The notes: generated by a model from the letters alone, not told the origin. Counted from the first letter of the stretch, positions 38,466-48,587 are shown. The stretch is DNA of 64,000 nt from Chloroflexi bacterium HGW-Chloroflexi-10 (GCA_002840755.1 PHBZ01000010.1:62001-126000), one strand, 5' to 3'. Numbers and translations are program-made.

Positions 38466-38494
38466 TTTTAATTTTTTGTATCATATCAATACAA
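38465..38494 (-). promoter_or_regulatory. Promoter of the MoaD-AOR genes
   Basis: On the minus strand TTGTAT (38494-38489), an 18-bp spacer and TAAAAT (38470-38465), followed directly by the inverted repeat. Confidence 0.6.
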
Positions 38495-38548
38495 CTGGGT
38501 TTGCGGGTGTTTACTTTTATATAATAACAAGAATTTTTTTTACTATTT

Positions 38549-38584
38549 AAAATGGGGAGATGAGTGAACTCACCTCCCCATTTT
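38549..38584 (-). terminator. Terminator at the end of the 17-gene operon
   Basis: An 11-bp perfect stem AAAATGGGGAG / CTCCCCATTTT with further pairing inside, 5 bp after the ygeW stop. The stem ends in TTTT on the minus strand. It separates the large operon from the MoaD-AOR unit. Confidence 0.8.
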
Positions 38585-38588
38585 GGGA

Positions 38589-39581
38589 CTAGAGGTGGCC
38601 GCCCATGGTCAGCGCCATTAATGCTTTCTGAATATGTAAACGGTTCTCTGCTTCATCATAAATTACTGAGTGAGGGCCATCTACCACAGCATTTGTTGCT
38701 TCGTAACCACGATCAATCGGCATGCAATGCATATAGATTGATTTTGGTTTAGCCAGGTCCATGCGTCGTTCATCACAGATCCAATCTTTATATTGGTCGC
38801 ACATCGCTTGAACAGCTACGGGTTCTTCGGTTTCCATGATCGGTCCCCAACTCTTGGCATAAATGATATCGGCATCCTTGAAAGATTCATCCATGTCATT
38901 AACGATTTCAAATTTTGTGCCGTTTTCCTTGGCGTGCTGACGCGCAGAATCCAAACATTTCGGCATTAATTCAAATCCTTTTGGATGAGCTAAAGTAACA
39001 TCCATTCCAAAGCGGGTCATGAGCATTACTAACGCCTGCGGTACTGAAAGAGGGCGAACATATTTTGGAGCGTACGTCCAGGAAATGACAAATTTTCGAC
39101 CACTCAAATTATTGCCAAATTTTTCACGGATGGTCATCAAGTCTGCCATCGCCTGACAGGGATGATCCACATCATCCTGCATCGAAATTACCGGGATATC
39201 AACCTCATTTGCAAGCTCGTATTGATATGCCTGGCCAATTCCTGTGCGGCAGTCGCGAACCGAAATACCATGACCATAACGTTGTAAAACACCACCGGTA
39301 TCACGTGCATTTTCGCCATGTCCAACCTGGGTAGCGCTGGGGGTAAGATAAATACCATGACCACCTAATTGGGTGATCCCGGATTCAAATGAGTTACGGG
39401 TTCGGGTTGATTCTTCCAAAAATAACATGAACAGGGTTTTGCTGCGCAGAATATGATCATGGGGTTCGCCGATTGCAAAACGTCGTTTTAAATCCCCAGC
39501 CATATCCATCATGGCTGTAAGCTCATCAACTGACCAATCTTCTGTCGAGATAAAATCTTTTCCAAATAACCTGGTTTGCAT
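38589..39581 (-). CDS. ygeW: YgeW-type knotted carbamoyltransferase
   Basis: A 330-residue aspartate/ornithine-carbamoyltransferase-family protein. The carbamoyl-phosphate motif ESTRTRNS is at residues 57-64, HPCQ at 140-143 and HCMP near 286. The long loop with GVLQRYGHGISVRDCRTGIGQ is typical of the YgeW subgroup and not of ATCase or OTCase. YgeW proteins are found in anaerobic purine and allantoin degradation clusters, where carbamoyl groups are recovered as carbamoyl phosphate (and ATP). AAGGAG precedes the ATG. Last gene of the large operon, followed by a terminator. Confidence 0.93.
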   Translation of the reverse strand: MQTRLFGKDFISTEDWSVDELTAMMDMAGDLKRRFAIGEPHDHILRSKTLFMLFLEESTRTRNSFESGITQLGGHGIYLTPSATQVGHGENARDTGGVLQRYGHGISVRDCRTGIGQAYQYELANEVDIPVISMQDDVDHPCQAMADLMTIREKFGNNLSGRKFVISWTYAPKYVRPLSVPQALVMLMTRFGMDVTLAHPKGFELMPKCLDSARQHAKENGTKFEIVNDMDESFKDADIIYAKSWGPIMETEEPVAVQAMCDQYKDWICDERRMDLAKPKSIYMHCMPIDRGYEATNAVVDGPHSVIYDEAENRLHIQKALMALTMGGHL

Positions 39582-39611
39582 TTTTCTTTGTCTCCTTATT
39601 ATTTTCTATTA

Positions 39612-40841
39612 TTAATGATTAAGATTCGCTCCAGTAATCTGTTGGTAGATTACCGGGTAAAGCGCATAAAACATAGCAGCCTCAACCAACTTATTGAGGT
39701 TGACCTGATCTTGGGCGGTGTGAACATATGGCTCTTCCTGCGGACCAAAGCCCAACGTAGGGATTTTTGCAACCCCGGCCGAATAGGTGCCGTCGGTGCT
39801 GAATTTCCAGACATCTACCACAGGCTCTTTTTGCCAAAGTGCCCGGTAAGTTGCTTTTCCAATATCAATTACAGCATCATTTTCTTCCATTAACCAGCCC
39901 GGATAAAAACTGGGACCATCTAATCGAAGACCAGTGTGACTGAGGACGGGTTGAACAGGAATATTGGCCTTGGCTCCAAGCGGTTCAACCACAGCTCGAA
40001 TTCCATCAACAATAGATTCCATCGTTTCTCCTGGAACCAGGCGCCGATCAATGGCGATTTCACACCAATCCGGAACAGAATTTGGGGTATGCGGCCCATT
40101 AATGAGGGTAACCACCTGGGATCCTTCCCCAAACACCGGATGAGAAGGCAGGCATCCATTCATGTTTTGGATTTTTTCAATGACCGGAGCCATTTTTAAA
40201 ATGGCATTCTCTCCTAAATGCGGCGTACTGGCATGCACAGCTTTTCCCTGGGTGCGGACATGCACTTCACAACGACCTCTATGCCCACGTCTGAGCGTCA
40301 AATTCGTTGCTTCAGCCAATAAAACACATTCCGGTTTGAAACCATCGCGTTCAACCAGTGAACGCAATCCAAACCCTTCGGCATCTTCTTCCAACGTTGC
40401 GCCCATGACGACGACTGACACATCATCTAATAGATCTAATTGCTTCAGAATTGCCGCGCCATACACGATGGCAGCCACTCCTGCTTTACAATCGGATGCA
40501 CCCAGGCCAAACAAGGTGTCACCTTCAATGACTGGCTCCAAAGGAGGATGCGGCCACTGGCTAGCATCACTGACCTCGTTGGTATCAAGATGGGCATTAA
40601 AAAGAATAGTGCGTGTTCCACTACCGATTCTTCCCAAGGCATTCCCGGCACTATCCATCCAGACTTCATCACAACCAATGGCGCGAAGTTCAGCCAAAGT
40701 ACGTTCAACGGCTGGACCTTCCTGACCAGTATAACTCTGGATACGAATCAAATCACTCAGGAAATCCGTCATGGGTTTTCTGAATTGATCAGCCAATTGC
40801 TGAATTTTTTCTACAAGTTCTTTAGGATTGGGTTGTTCCAT
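39612..40841 (-). CDS. YgeY-type M20 family hydrolase, copy 2
   Basis: A 409-residue paralogue of the gene at 35102. Metal and active-site motifs: NAHLDT, GLGASDCKAG and LEEDAEGFG, and the late GTYSAGVAKIPTLGFGP. It probably hydrolyses an N-acyl or N-carbamoyl amino-acid-like intermediate. The ATG at 40841 lies four bases after the stop of the LLM gene; an upstream ATG at 40856 would overlap that gene. It precedes ygeW by 30 bp, the order known from YgeY-YgeW pairs. Confidence 0.88.
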   Translation of the reverse strand: MEQPNPKELVEKIQQLADQFRKPMTDFLSDLIRIQSYTGQEGPAVERTLAELRAIGCDEVWMDSAGNALGRIGSGTRTILFNAHLDTNEVSDASQWPHPPLEPVIEGDTLFGLGASDCKAGVAAIVYGAAILKQLDLLDDVSVVVMGATLEEDAEGFGLRSLVERDGFKPECVLLAEATNLTLRRGHRGRCEVHVRTQGKAVHASTPHLGENAILKMAPVIEKIQNMNGCLPSHPVFGEGSQVVTLINGPHTPNSVPDWCEIAIDRRLVPGETMESIVDGIRAVVEPLGAKANIPVQPVLSHTGLRLDGPSFYPGWLMEENDAVIDIGKATYRALWQKEPVVDVWKFSTDGTYSAGVAKIPTLGFGPQEEPYVHTAQDQVNLNKLVEAAMFYALYPVIYQQITGANLNH

Positions 40842-40845
40842 ATTC

Positions 40846-41865
40846 TTAAAAACCATCAGCAAAGGCATCAACCACCGATTTAATATCATCCATCATTGGA
40901 TATAGGATGGGACAGGTCACACCCGCGTCCACATATTCACGAACCTTTGCACGACATTCCTGCGAGGTGCCAACCGCCATCAAATTACGAACCACCTCAT
41001 CCGGGATCACCTTTGAAGCGCGGATATAATCCTCTTCGGTTGCCGGCCAACTCATGATCGCCTGAACTTTTTCTAAAAGGTCATCGCTTACGCCGGAAGC
41101 TTTCATAATATGGGGTTCTGTTGCCAGATAATAAGCCACTAATTTTTTGCCTTCAGCCATGGCTGCATCCGGGTTCTTATCTGATAAGCAGCACACCAGC
41201 AATTCAGGTCTGTCCACATCGGCTAAGACTTTACCGGCTTTTTGCGCACCTTTTTCTACCAGTCCAACCGCTTTTTTGATGTAGTCCACAGATACAACAT
41301 AATTGAGCACCACACCATCGCAAATCTGACCAGCCATCTCCAGCATTTTATCGCCGGTAGCACCAATATAAATTGGGATATCCCGCGGATTAGTATCACC
41401 GAACGCCACATCCAATTTAACACGGTCTAGGTGGACGAATTCGCCTGTAAAGGTTACTTCCTGCATGGTAAACAACTGCCGAATGGCTTCTACATTCTCC
41501 CGCATTGCTTTTAAAGGGGTTCTGCGGTCTACACCTACCCGCCCAGCAATCGGCTCCCACCAGGCTCCAAGCCCAAGCATTACACGGCCGCGATCATTGA
41601 CTTTACCACCAAGTTCCCACATGGTACTCCAACTAGCAGCAATCACCGCCGGATTGCGCGTCCAGATTGGCAAAACTCCGGAACCAAAGCGCATTTTCTT
41701 GGTAACTGTTAATAACGCACTCATCATTACTATGCAATCACGAGCTAAACGGGTATCGGCCTGCCATATCTCACTGAAGCCCCGCTCCTCGGCGTACTGA
41801 GCCATTTCCAACTCATAGCGGATATTATGTTTATCTTGTAAATATAGGGCAACTCTTTGTGTCAT
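40846..41865 (-). CDS. LLM class flavin/F420-dependent oxidoreductase
   Basis: A 339-residue luciferase-like TIM barrel. The start [48 protein letters not shown] and [19 protein letters not shown] match the methylenetetrahydromethanopterin-reductase-like branch, which uses F420 or FMN to transfer hydride. Its role could be ring reduction or a methyl/methylene step. AAAGGAG lies 12 bases before the ATG. It is located 15 bp after UbiD. Confidence 0.85.
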   Translation of the reverse strand: MTQRVALYLQDKHNIRYELEMAQYAEERGFSEIWQADTRLARDCIVMMSALLTVTKKMRFGSGVLPIWTRNPAVIAASWSTMWELGGKVNDRGRVMLGLGAWWEPIAGRVGVDRRTPLKAMRENVEAIRQLFTMQEVTFTGEFVHLDRVKLDVAFGDTNPRDIPIYIGATGDKMLEMAGQICDGVVLNYVVSVDYIKKAVGLVEKGAQKAGKVLADVDRPELLVCCLSDKNPDAAMAEGKKLVAYYLATEPHIMKASGVSDDLLEKVQAIMSWPATEEDYIRASKVIPDEVVRNLMAVGTSQECRAKVREYVDAGVTCPILYPMMDDIKSVVDAFADGF

Positions 41866-41880
41866 TTATCAATTCTCCTT

Positions 41881-43245
41881 TCACTCACTGAGATAATTTT
41901 TAAGATTTACCATCGGGTAACGAATACGTTCTCCGTAATTCCTTCTTTCAGGTTTGTAGGTAGCATCAATACCAATTTTGGTATGAACACCCCGCATGTC
42001 TGCAGTTGGGTCCATTTCATGGCCCTGGGCACCTGGTACGAGGAACATATCTTTAGACCAATCTACACGGTTGGTTATAGCCCAAAGAATATCCGCCGGA
42101 TCATAAATGTTGACATCCGGGTCAACTACAATCACTTGTTTAATATTGACATGCGCTGTAAATGCCCCCATGGCCACATTATAGGGTTCTCCAGGGTTTG
42201 ATTTTTTGATTTGCACTATAGCGGAAAAACCATTTCCATAAGGCGGTATATGCAACCCGGTCACATTTTGACTGACATGTTTCACAAACCGCAGTAACAG
42301 CGGCTCTCTGGGTAAGACATTACCAATGTAAATATGCTCATCCCAACCCGGAACAATTGTCTGAAATATGGGGTTATCTCTGAAACATACAGCTGTCACT
42401 TCAAACACAGGTGATTCCCACAACTCACCATAATACCCGTGAAACTCAGCCAAAGGGCCTTCTTTTTGACGGATATTGGGTGGCAGATAGCCTTCGATCA
42501 CAATTTCAGCATGAGTAGGAACATCAATATCAACCGTAACTCCTTTGTGAACTGCAACCGCCTCATCACGAATAGCGCCGGCAATGGCTAATTCATCACC
42601 ATCATAGCGGGCACCCCCAGCAATGGAAATTGCCGGATCGATGCCAATAACGACCGCAACCTGTAAACCTTCACCCTTTGCCTGTTGAATTTTATAGAAC
42701 TGCATTACATGACGCCACTCATTGACATTAAACCCAAAGGTATGCTTACCCAATACCTGCATGCGGTTGTAGGATAAATTTCCACGACCGGTAACAGGGT
42801 CTTTGGTAACAACAACACCGCCGGTAATAAACGGGCCGCCATCATGCAGACCATGAGTTGGAATAGGCAAACGATTCAAATCAATGTCGTCTCCCGTGAG
42901 GATATTCTCCATCCATTTTGGTTTATCTAAATTTTTTTCTGGTTGGATCCCTTTTGTAATATCCAATACGGCGCCCATCCGGTCAATGATCTGAGAGACT
43001 TCACATTCCAATGCCAAAGCCGCTGTTGAAGAGTCTACAACCGCATTGGCAAACAACTGCCAAGGATATTGATCCCCCGAATTGTTGAAATTCTTAAATA
43101 TCACTCCTTTTCCACTTTGACGCGCAAGTGTTGCAGCTACATCAGCCAATTCATGCACCAGGTCAACCGGTTTTTCAACTGTGGATAGGCGTCCATGCTC
43201 AGAAAGCACTTCTAAATAAGATCTCAAATCATTAATTTTGGTCAT
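41881..43245 (-). CDS. UbiD family prenyl-FMN-dependent (de)carboxylase
   Basis: A 454-residue UbiD-fold enzyme. It shows NDLRSYLEVLSEHGRL, GKGVIFKNF, YNRMQVLGKHTFGFN, the prenyl-FMN/Mn-binding EGPLAEFHGYYG (Glu in the ExxxE-like region) and a C-terminal KIGIDATYKPERRN. It catalyses reversible decarboxylation of aromatic, heteroaromatic or alpha,beta-unsaturated acids. The cofactor maker ubiX is at 34346. The substrate may be a carboxylated heterocycle of the pathway (inference). It is preceded by AGGAAAATAAT and 12 bp after the URO-D family gene. Confidence 0.93.
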   Translation of the reverse strand: MTKINDLRSYLEVLSEHGRLSTVEKPVDLVHELADVAATLARQSGKGVIFKNFNNSGDQYPWQLFANAVVDSSTAALALECEVSQIIDRMGAVLDITKGIQPEKNLDKPKWMENILTGDDIDLNRLPIPTHGLHDGGPFITGGVVVTKDPVTGRGNLSYNRMQVLGKHTFGFNVNEWRHVMQFYKIQQAKGEGLQVAVVIGIDPAISIAGGARYDGDELAIAGAIRDEAVAVHKGVTVDIDVPTHAEIVIEGYLPPNIRQKEGPLAEFHGYYGELWESPVFEVTAVCFRDNPIFQTIVPGWDEHIYIGNVLPREPLLLRFVKHVSQNVTGLHIPPYGNGFSAIVQIKKSNPGEPYNVAMGAFTAHVNIKQVIVVDPDVNIYDPADILWAITNRVDWSKDMFLVPGAQGHEMDPTADMRGVHTKIGIDATYKPERRNYGERIRYPMVNLKNYLSE

Positions 43246-43257
43246 ATTATTTTCCTG

Positions 43258-44430
43258 TTAATTAGTCACTATCGGATAAGTCCCAACTGCGCGAGCTGTT
43301 TCTAACATAGCCATATAATATTCCGGCTTTACCCCGGGATGAATAGAGTTACTGCTGGAAAGCAGGAAACCGCCACCAGGGGCTGCTGTACGGATTACAT
43401 ATTCCGTTTGTTCCTTTACCGCTTCAATTGGCCCATCCACAAGAACCGTAGAACAATCGACATTGCCTATTAATGCGAGGCGGTCGCCATATTGATGTTT
43501 AATTTGAGCAATATCCATTCCGGCGTTTGGTTCTATCGCCTGGAACCCATCCACACCAGCGTTGATCATATCCTCCAGCAGGCTGTTCACATTGCCATCC
43601 GTGTGTTTAACATACGGAACACCAAAACGATGGCATAGATCGGTGATCTGTTTCAATCGGGGGAAAACAAATTTCCTGAAATGCCGCGGTGAGAACACGG
43701 GTCCTTTATTGGCTGCCCAATCGTATCCGCCATGAATGCCGTGTACGCCTCTTTCGAGCATCATTTCAGTTAATTTCAAGGTTGTTTTCAGTCGCGCATC
43801 CAGATACCGATGGATCAGGTCCGGTGCTTCTACCAGCCCAATTAAGAATGTTTCTGCCCAATCAAATGTTGAACCGATTTCCACATCCGCATGACCCATT
43901 ACCATCAAGTCATCACCTAATTCAGCCATCACACGCTCTACCGGCGAAAAATCCCAGGCTTGTGGATCAAATGTCTGGTTTTCCAACTGAATGGTTAATT
44001 TTTCTAATTCTGGTAAACCACCTATTTTTAACGATGAATTGACCTGATCATAGACATCGGAATCGGCAGAATAGGAAAAGAGACCCCATTGACCGGTATT
44101 CGGATCAGTAAATTTCCATTCATATTCTGAGACTTGGTGCGGTATGGCAGGTTGAACTGGAAGCGGGCAAGCGATCGGGAATACATCCAATTCCAACTTA
44201 CGCCATAACTCAATTTCATCTGTTAATCGCTGATGATGATACTTTGCGTACGTCCCGTCTAATAAGGCTATATTTTGAGATACGCCGCGCGCCTTTCCAC
44301 CAAAACCACAAAGAGTTTGCCGTCCCAGAACGAATTCAGCCGTGGGGTTATCGATGGTTAATTCAAAAACTGGTACCCGATCAGCTTCCTGATGAGAAAA
44401 GGCTAATTGCGAACGTTCTTTTCCATTCAT
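43258..44430 (-). CDS. Uroporphyrinogen decarboxylase (URO-D/MtaA) family protein, operon copy
   Basis: A 390-residue barrel protein starting MNGKERSQLAFSHQEADRVP. It contains the core GVHGIHGGYDWAANKGPVFSPRHFRKFVFP, VPYVKHTDGNVNSLLEDM and LALIGNVDCSTVLVDG. Instead of HxCG it has KHTDGN, so zinc-dependent corrinoid methyl transfer is not obvious. Its role could be decarboxylation or methyl transfer to a heterocycle-derived acceptor. It overlaps the SsnA-type gene by 4 bp (ATGA). Confidence 0.82.
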   Translation of the reverse strand: MNGKERSQLAFSHQEADRVPVFELTIDNPTAEFVLGRQTLCGFGGKARGVSQNIALLDGTYAKYHHQRLTDEIELWRKLELDVFPIACPLPVQPAIPHQVSEYEWKFTDPNTGQWGLFSYSADSDVYDQVNSSLKIGGLPELEKLTIQLENQTFDPQAWDFSPVERVMAELGDDLMVMGHADVEIGSTFDWAETFLIGLVEAPDLIHRYLDARLKTTLKLTEMMLERGVHGIHGGYDWAANKGPVFSPRHFRKFVFPRLKQITDLCHRFGVPYVKHTDGNVNSLLEDMINAGVDGFQAIEPNAGMDIAQIKHQYGDRLALIGNVDCSTVLVDGPIEAVKEQTEYVIRTAAPGGGFLLSSSNSIHPGVKPEYYMAMLETARAVGTYPIVTN

Positions 44431-45731
44431 GAGTCAACTCCTGCTCTTTTACGTAAGGAACGAACAGCCTGGTTGCATTCTTTAATCAACACTTCCTCAT
44501 CGATGGAGACAATTTTTTTATCGCGCATTAATATTTCGCCTGCGACCAAAACCGTATCAACATCATCACCTTTCGCGCACAGAGCCAAAGCAGAATCAAA
44601 ATCCTGAATGGGTGAAGAATGAAGGTTATTAAGATCTACTAATATCAAATCAGCTTTCGCCCCTGGAACCAATTCGTTGCCTGATGTTGCCATGCTTAAT
44701 GCATCCCGGCAAGAAATATTATTCGCATCGTTTTGAGAGGCGCGGGCCAGACAAATCGCCATTTTCATGTTCTCAAAACAATCCTGGGTATCATTACTGG
44801 CTGGCCCATCCGTTCCAAGACGAATTTTCATTCCGGCGTTTAGCAATTTCCGCAAGGGAGCAATACCGGAACCAAGGACCGCATTGCTTACCGGACAATG
44901 TACAATGAGCGCATCCCGGGAAGCCAGCAATTCAATTTCTGTTTCATCTACCCAAACAGCATGAACGATCTGGGTATTTTTATCTAAAACACCAATTTGG
45001 TCCAACCAGGTAACAGGACGTACCTGATATTCATCCATTGACATCTGAACCTCTTCAGCGGTTTCAGATACATGGATATGGGTAAAGCTGCCGTTTTTTA
45101 CTGCCAATTGGTGTGTCTTTTGCAGTAATTCGGCAGAACAACGCCAGGGAGTTAATGGTCCTGAGGCAAAATTTACTTTCTCTGATGAATTTGTTTTTTC
45201 AAACCAATGCGCCAACTCATCCAGGATCGTCTGGTCGTTTTCCGGATTTTTTCCTTTATTCACCCAGGCACGTGCTATTGTGCAGCGAATCCCTACGCTC
45301 TCTGCAGCTTGCTGCACTGCAAGGGTATGATCCATTGTCCGGGTTATTTTATGGTGATCGATCACATTCGTCACACCACAACGCAAATTCTCAGCCAGGC
45401 CCAATAAAGCAGCCAATTGCATTTCTTCAACCGAAATTTCAGCCTGCAATGGCCAGATCAACTCGCGCAGCCATTGCAGCAAGGGTCGTCCACCGGCTAA
45501 GCCGCGCATAAATGTCTGACTGAAATGAGTATGGCCATTGACCAGGCCGGGTAGAACAGCCATACCCTTCGCATCAATCAGTTCATCTGATGGTTCCGCA
45601 ACGAAACTCTCGGGATTACCGGAAGAGATTGACTTAATAAGCCCATCCTCGATACCTATTGAGCCGCAGAGCCAGCCACTCGGTAGAAAAATATTCGCGT
45701 TTTTAATGATTATCTTTTTGCAATCCATCAT
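44427..45731 (-). CDS. SsnA/TrzA-type aminohydrolase, copy 1
   Basis: A 434-residue amidohydrolase-superfamily deaminase/chlorohydrolase. GLVNGHTHFSQTFMRG (His67, His69), VIDHHK, FTHIHVSETAEE (about 213) and LGTDGPASNDTQD provide the metal and catalytic residues. SsnA-type enzymes deaminate purines or related heterocycles, for instance guanine-like or 8-oxopurine compounds. Its context beside the molybdenum hydroxylase fits a purine pathway. Two adjacent ATG codons start the frame without a strong ribosome site. Cotranscribed with xdh genes (49 bp gap). Confidence 0.88.
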   Translation of the reverse strand: MMDCKKIIIKNANIFLPSGWLCGSIGIEDGLIKSISSGNPESFVAEPSDELIDAKGMAVLPGLVNGHTHFSQTFMRGLAGGRPLLQWLRELIWPLQAEISVEEMQLAALLGLAENLRCGVTNVIDHHKITRTMDHTLAVQQAAESVGIRCTIARAWVNKGKNPENDQTILDELAHWFEKTNSSEKVNFASGPLTPWRCSAELLQKTHQLAVKNGSFTHIHVSETAEEVQMSMDEYQVRPVTWLDQIGVLDKNTQIVHAVWVDETEIELLASRDALIVHCPVSNAVLGSGIAPLRKLLNAGMKIRLGTDGPASNDTQDCFENMKMAICLARASQNDANNISCRDALSMATSGNELVPGAKADLILVDLNNLHSSPIQDFDSALALCAKGDDVDTVLVAGEILMRDKKIVSIDEEVLIKECNQAVRSLRKRAGVDS

Positions 45732-45780
45732 AAAATATTTGCCACATATTCTTTCGGGAATAAATAAAATTTGAAGGTTT

Positions 45781-48111
45781 TTATTTTTTCAACGCTCTGC
45801 GACATTTTTCAGGACTGGCATGTCGTTTTGGTTCAACACCACTGGCCAGGCGTTCCATCGTAAGCGGAATCACCCGGTGTCTCTTATGGGTAGCCTGGAA
45901 CAAAGCATTGGCTATCGCCGGAGCAATGGCGATCATCGTTGGTTCAGCCATGTTCTTCGCTCCGTATGGACCGGTCTCAAAGGCAACCTGTACGAAACGG
46001 ATATCCATTTCCGGCATATCCATTGAGGTTGGGATTAAGTATTGGTTGAAATTCAAGCTGGTGGGATAACCCTGGTCATATTTCATTTCTTCCATCATGG
46101 CATAACCCAATCCCTGGCCGATTCCGCCATACATTTGGCCATCGGCACCCTGCTTGAAAATGACTGTGCCGCTATCATGCGCAGCCCAGATTCCCAATAC
46201 TTTTGTTTGTCCGGTGATAAGGTCTGTTTCTATTTCTGCAATCTGCGCGCCGAATGTATAACAGATGTAAGGCGTTCCAACGCCTTTCTCGAAATCCCAT
46301 TCAAAATGCGGCATTGCCCATTTACCATGTACATAAAGTGTCAGGTTCATATCGCGCGCGTGCTGCACAACGGTTTCAAATAGCAATGGTTCTTCTTCGG
46401 GACCAATGAATAATTCACCCTCCCGAACAATTTGGGATGGCGTACATTTTAAAAGATCAGCAGCCGCAAAATTCAGTACCTGTAATAATTTTTGCGAACC
46501 TACCCTGGTTGCATTTCCACCTAACATACTGCTGCGGGAAGCAACAGTAGGCCCCGAATCCACCGAAGTCGTCGTATCCGTGTTTGCTACACGAATGCGA
46601 TCATAATTTACTCCTAATGTTTCGGCTGCCACAAGCGCAAATACAGTTCTGCTTCCCTGCCCATAATCCGTAAGGCCACTGGTAATTACAATCGTATTGT
46701 CGGCTTCAACCCTGAGAGTAGATGTTGCAAAATCAGCACCTTCTCCACCTAAGCTGGAACCATGCATATAACAGGCAATTCCAATTCCTTTGCGAATATC
46801 GCCGGTCTGGTTAGCATACAAAACGCGTTTTTTATCCCAATCGGACCGTTCACGAACCCATTGAATGCATTCCGGGAGGCCAACTTCTTGGTCTAATTTA
46901 TTGCCGGTCATGACAACATCGCCTCTTTGACGGACGATATTCTTTAAACGAAATTCTATGGGTTCCTCACCAATTTGCTCGGCAAACTCATCTATTGCCT
47001 GTTCAATCGCTGCCGCAGCTTCGGTATTTCCAAAACCCCGAAATGCGCCTGAATAGCAGTTATTGGTATAAACCGATTTGGTATCCACGTGCACAGCTTT
47101 GTAACGGTATGCTCCAGCGGCGTGAACTGTCGCTCTCCAGGACGCTAAAGGAGTCATGGATGCGTAAGCACCACTATCCGCCAATATGTGTGCTTTTGCA
47201 GCCTGCAGATAGCCGTTTTCATCCGCACCTAATTTGATTATTATTTGCATAGCTTCCCGTTTATAGGAAGCCATCATTGATTCTTCACGTGACGTTACAT
47301 AACGCACCGGCTGCTGAGTCTTTAAGGCCAATGCGCCTACCATGGCAGCATGTTGATAATTAATATCATCCTTGCCCCCAAAAGAACCACCCACCGCGGG
47401 TTGAATCACCCGGATTTTCTCGGCAGGAAGGCCCAACAACATCACCAAATTATCACGATTGATAAATGGACTCTGGTCATTGCAATAGATGGTTAAACTG
47501 CCATCCGGGCCTGGAATCGCCAGTGTGCCTTCGGTTTCGATATAGGCATGTTCCTGATGGGCAAAATCATATGTATTCTCAAAAATATAGGCGCACTTCT
47601 CCAATATCGGTTCAGGGTCGCCATACCGCACAAGATGGGTGTTTACTAAATTTCCCTGACCTAATGGGGGAACCAGGGGAATTAAGGGAGAATTCTCATC
47701 CAGCGCGTGGCGCATATCCGCTACGACCGGTAATTCTTCCAATTGTAGTTGGATGGCACGAATGCCGGCTTTGGCAGCAGCTGCCGTTTCTGCTGCAACG
47801 GCAGCGATAGCATCCCCAACATAGCATACCTTTTTCCATGCCAAAACATAAGCATCCTTAACCGGCCAGCCAAAATTTCCATTTCCTACAAAATCTTCCG
47901 GGGTAATAACTGCTTTCACCCCTTGCACTTTTAAGGCTGGAGAAACATCCAGATATTTAATAGTCGCATGGGGTAATGGGCTTCTTAACACTGCTGTGTA
48001 TAACATACCGGATAAATGGATGTCACCAACGAATTTAGCTTTTCCTAGAACTTTATCCAGACCATCGACACGCTGTGCAGGTTTATCCAGGTATTTAAAT
48101 TCTGTTGTCAT
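45781..48111 (-). CDS. Molybdenum hydroxylase large subunit (XdhA-like, MoCo-binding)
   Basis: A 776-residue xanthine-dehydrogenase-family catalytic subunit. The N-terminal a/b hammerhead domain starts after DKPAQRVDGLDKVLGKAKFVGD; molybdopterin-binding segments include VGGSFGGKDD, GAFRGFGNTEAAAAIEQAIDEF and GQGSRTVFALVAAETLGV. The base Glu is in GPYGAKNMAEPT, where the usual GxKGxGE is changed to GAKNMAE but Glu is kept. It hydroxylates a heterocycle using water. It forms a trimer with the FAD and 2Fe-2S subunits encoded just upstream and overlaps the latter by 4 bp. Confidence 0.93.
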   Translation of the reverse strand: MTTEFKYLDKPAQRVDGLDKVLGKAKFVGDIHLSGMLYTAVLRSPLPHATIKYLDVSPALKVQGVKAVITPEDFVGNGNFGWPVKDAYVLAWKKVCYVGDAIAAVAAETAAAAKAGIRAIQLQLEELPVVADMRHALDENSPLIPLVPPLGQGNLVNTHLVRYGDPEPILEKCAYIFENTYDFAHQEHAYIETEGTLAIPGPDGSLTIYCNDQSPFINRDNLVMLLGLPAEKIRVIQPAVGGSFGGKDDINYQHAAMVGALALKTQQPVRYVTSREESMMASYKREAMQIIIKLGADENGYLQAAKAHILADSGAYASMTPLASWRATVHAAGAYRYKAVHVDTKSVYTNNCYSGAFRGFGNTEAAAAIEQAIDEFAEQIGEEPIEFRLKNIVRQRGDVVMTGNKLDQEVGLPECIQWVRERSDWDKKRVLYANQTGDIRKGIGIACYMHGSSLGGEGADFATSTLRVEADNTIVITSGLTDYGQGSRTVFALVAAETLGVNYDRIRVANTDTTTSVDSGPTVASRSSMLGGNATRVGSQKLLQVLNFAAADLLKCTPSQIVREGELFIGPEEEPLLFETVVQHARDMNLTLYVHGKWAMPHFEWDFEKGVGTPYICYTFGAQIAEIETDLITGQTKVLGIWAAHDSGTVIFKQGADGQMYGGIGQGLGYAMMEEMKYDQGYPTSLNFNQYLIPTSMDMPEMDIRFVQVAFETGPYGAKNMAEPTMIAIAPAIANALFQATHKRHRVIPLTMERLASGVEPKRHASPEKCRRALKK

Positions 48112-48587
48112 TTTTCCTCCACTTTTGCCCGGTGTTTGGCTGTTTCTTCAATCGCCCCTACAATCTGCTGATACCCGGTGCAACGGCATAAATTCCCGGA
48201 AATTGCTTCCCGGATCTGATCACGTGAAGGCTCCAGTGTGTCCATCAATAACACTTCGCTCGCCATTACCATTCCGGGGGTGCAAAAACCACATTGCACC
48301 GATCCATGATTTAGAAATGCCTGCTGCAGATCATTAGGGCTTCCATCTTCATAGGCAATACCTTCGATGGTTACAACATTGCAGCCATCCACCTGAGCAG
48401 CCAGCATGATACAGGATTTACGTAATTCTCCATCGACAATCACTGAACATGCGCCGCATTCTCCCGCAGAGCAACCTTCTTTAACACCGAGCATTCCCAG
48501 GGTATCACGCAGTAGACTTAATAGTGTTTGATCTGGTTTAATTTCCGGATCAACCAAATCCCCGTTTAATTCAAATCTAATTTTCAT
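48108..48587 (-). CDS. Molybdenum hydroxylase 2Fe-2S subunit (XdhC-like)
   Basis: A 159-residue iron-sulfur protein with two 2Fe-2S clusters. Cys39, Cys44, Cys47 and Cys59 form the plant-ferredoxin-type cluster (CSAGECGAC), and Cys99, Cys102, Cys134 and Cys136 form the second (CGFC, CRC). It passes electrons from the molybdenum centre to the FAD subunit. It overlaps both neighbours by 4 bp (ATGA) and has AGGAGCAGG before its ATG. Confidence 0.96.
   Translation of the reverse strand: MKIRFELNGDLVDPEIKPDQTLLSLLRDTLGMLGVKEGCSAGECGACSVIVDGELRKSCIMLAAQVDGCNVVTIEGIAYEDGSPNDLQQAFLNHGSVQCGFCTPGMVMASEVLLMDTLEPSRDQIREAISGNLCRCTGYQQIVGAIEETAKHRAKVEEK

Noticed and set aside
40162..40725. 187-codon open frame antisense to the M20 hydrolase
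   Set aside because: Shadow of a conserved gene without domain or ribosome site.
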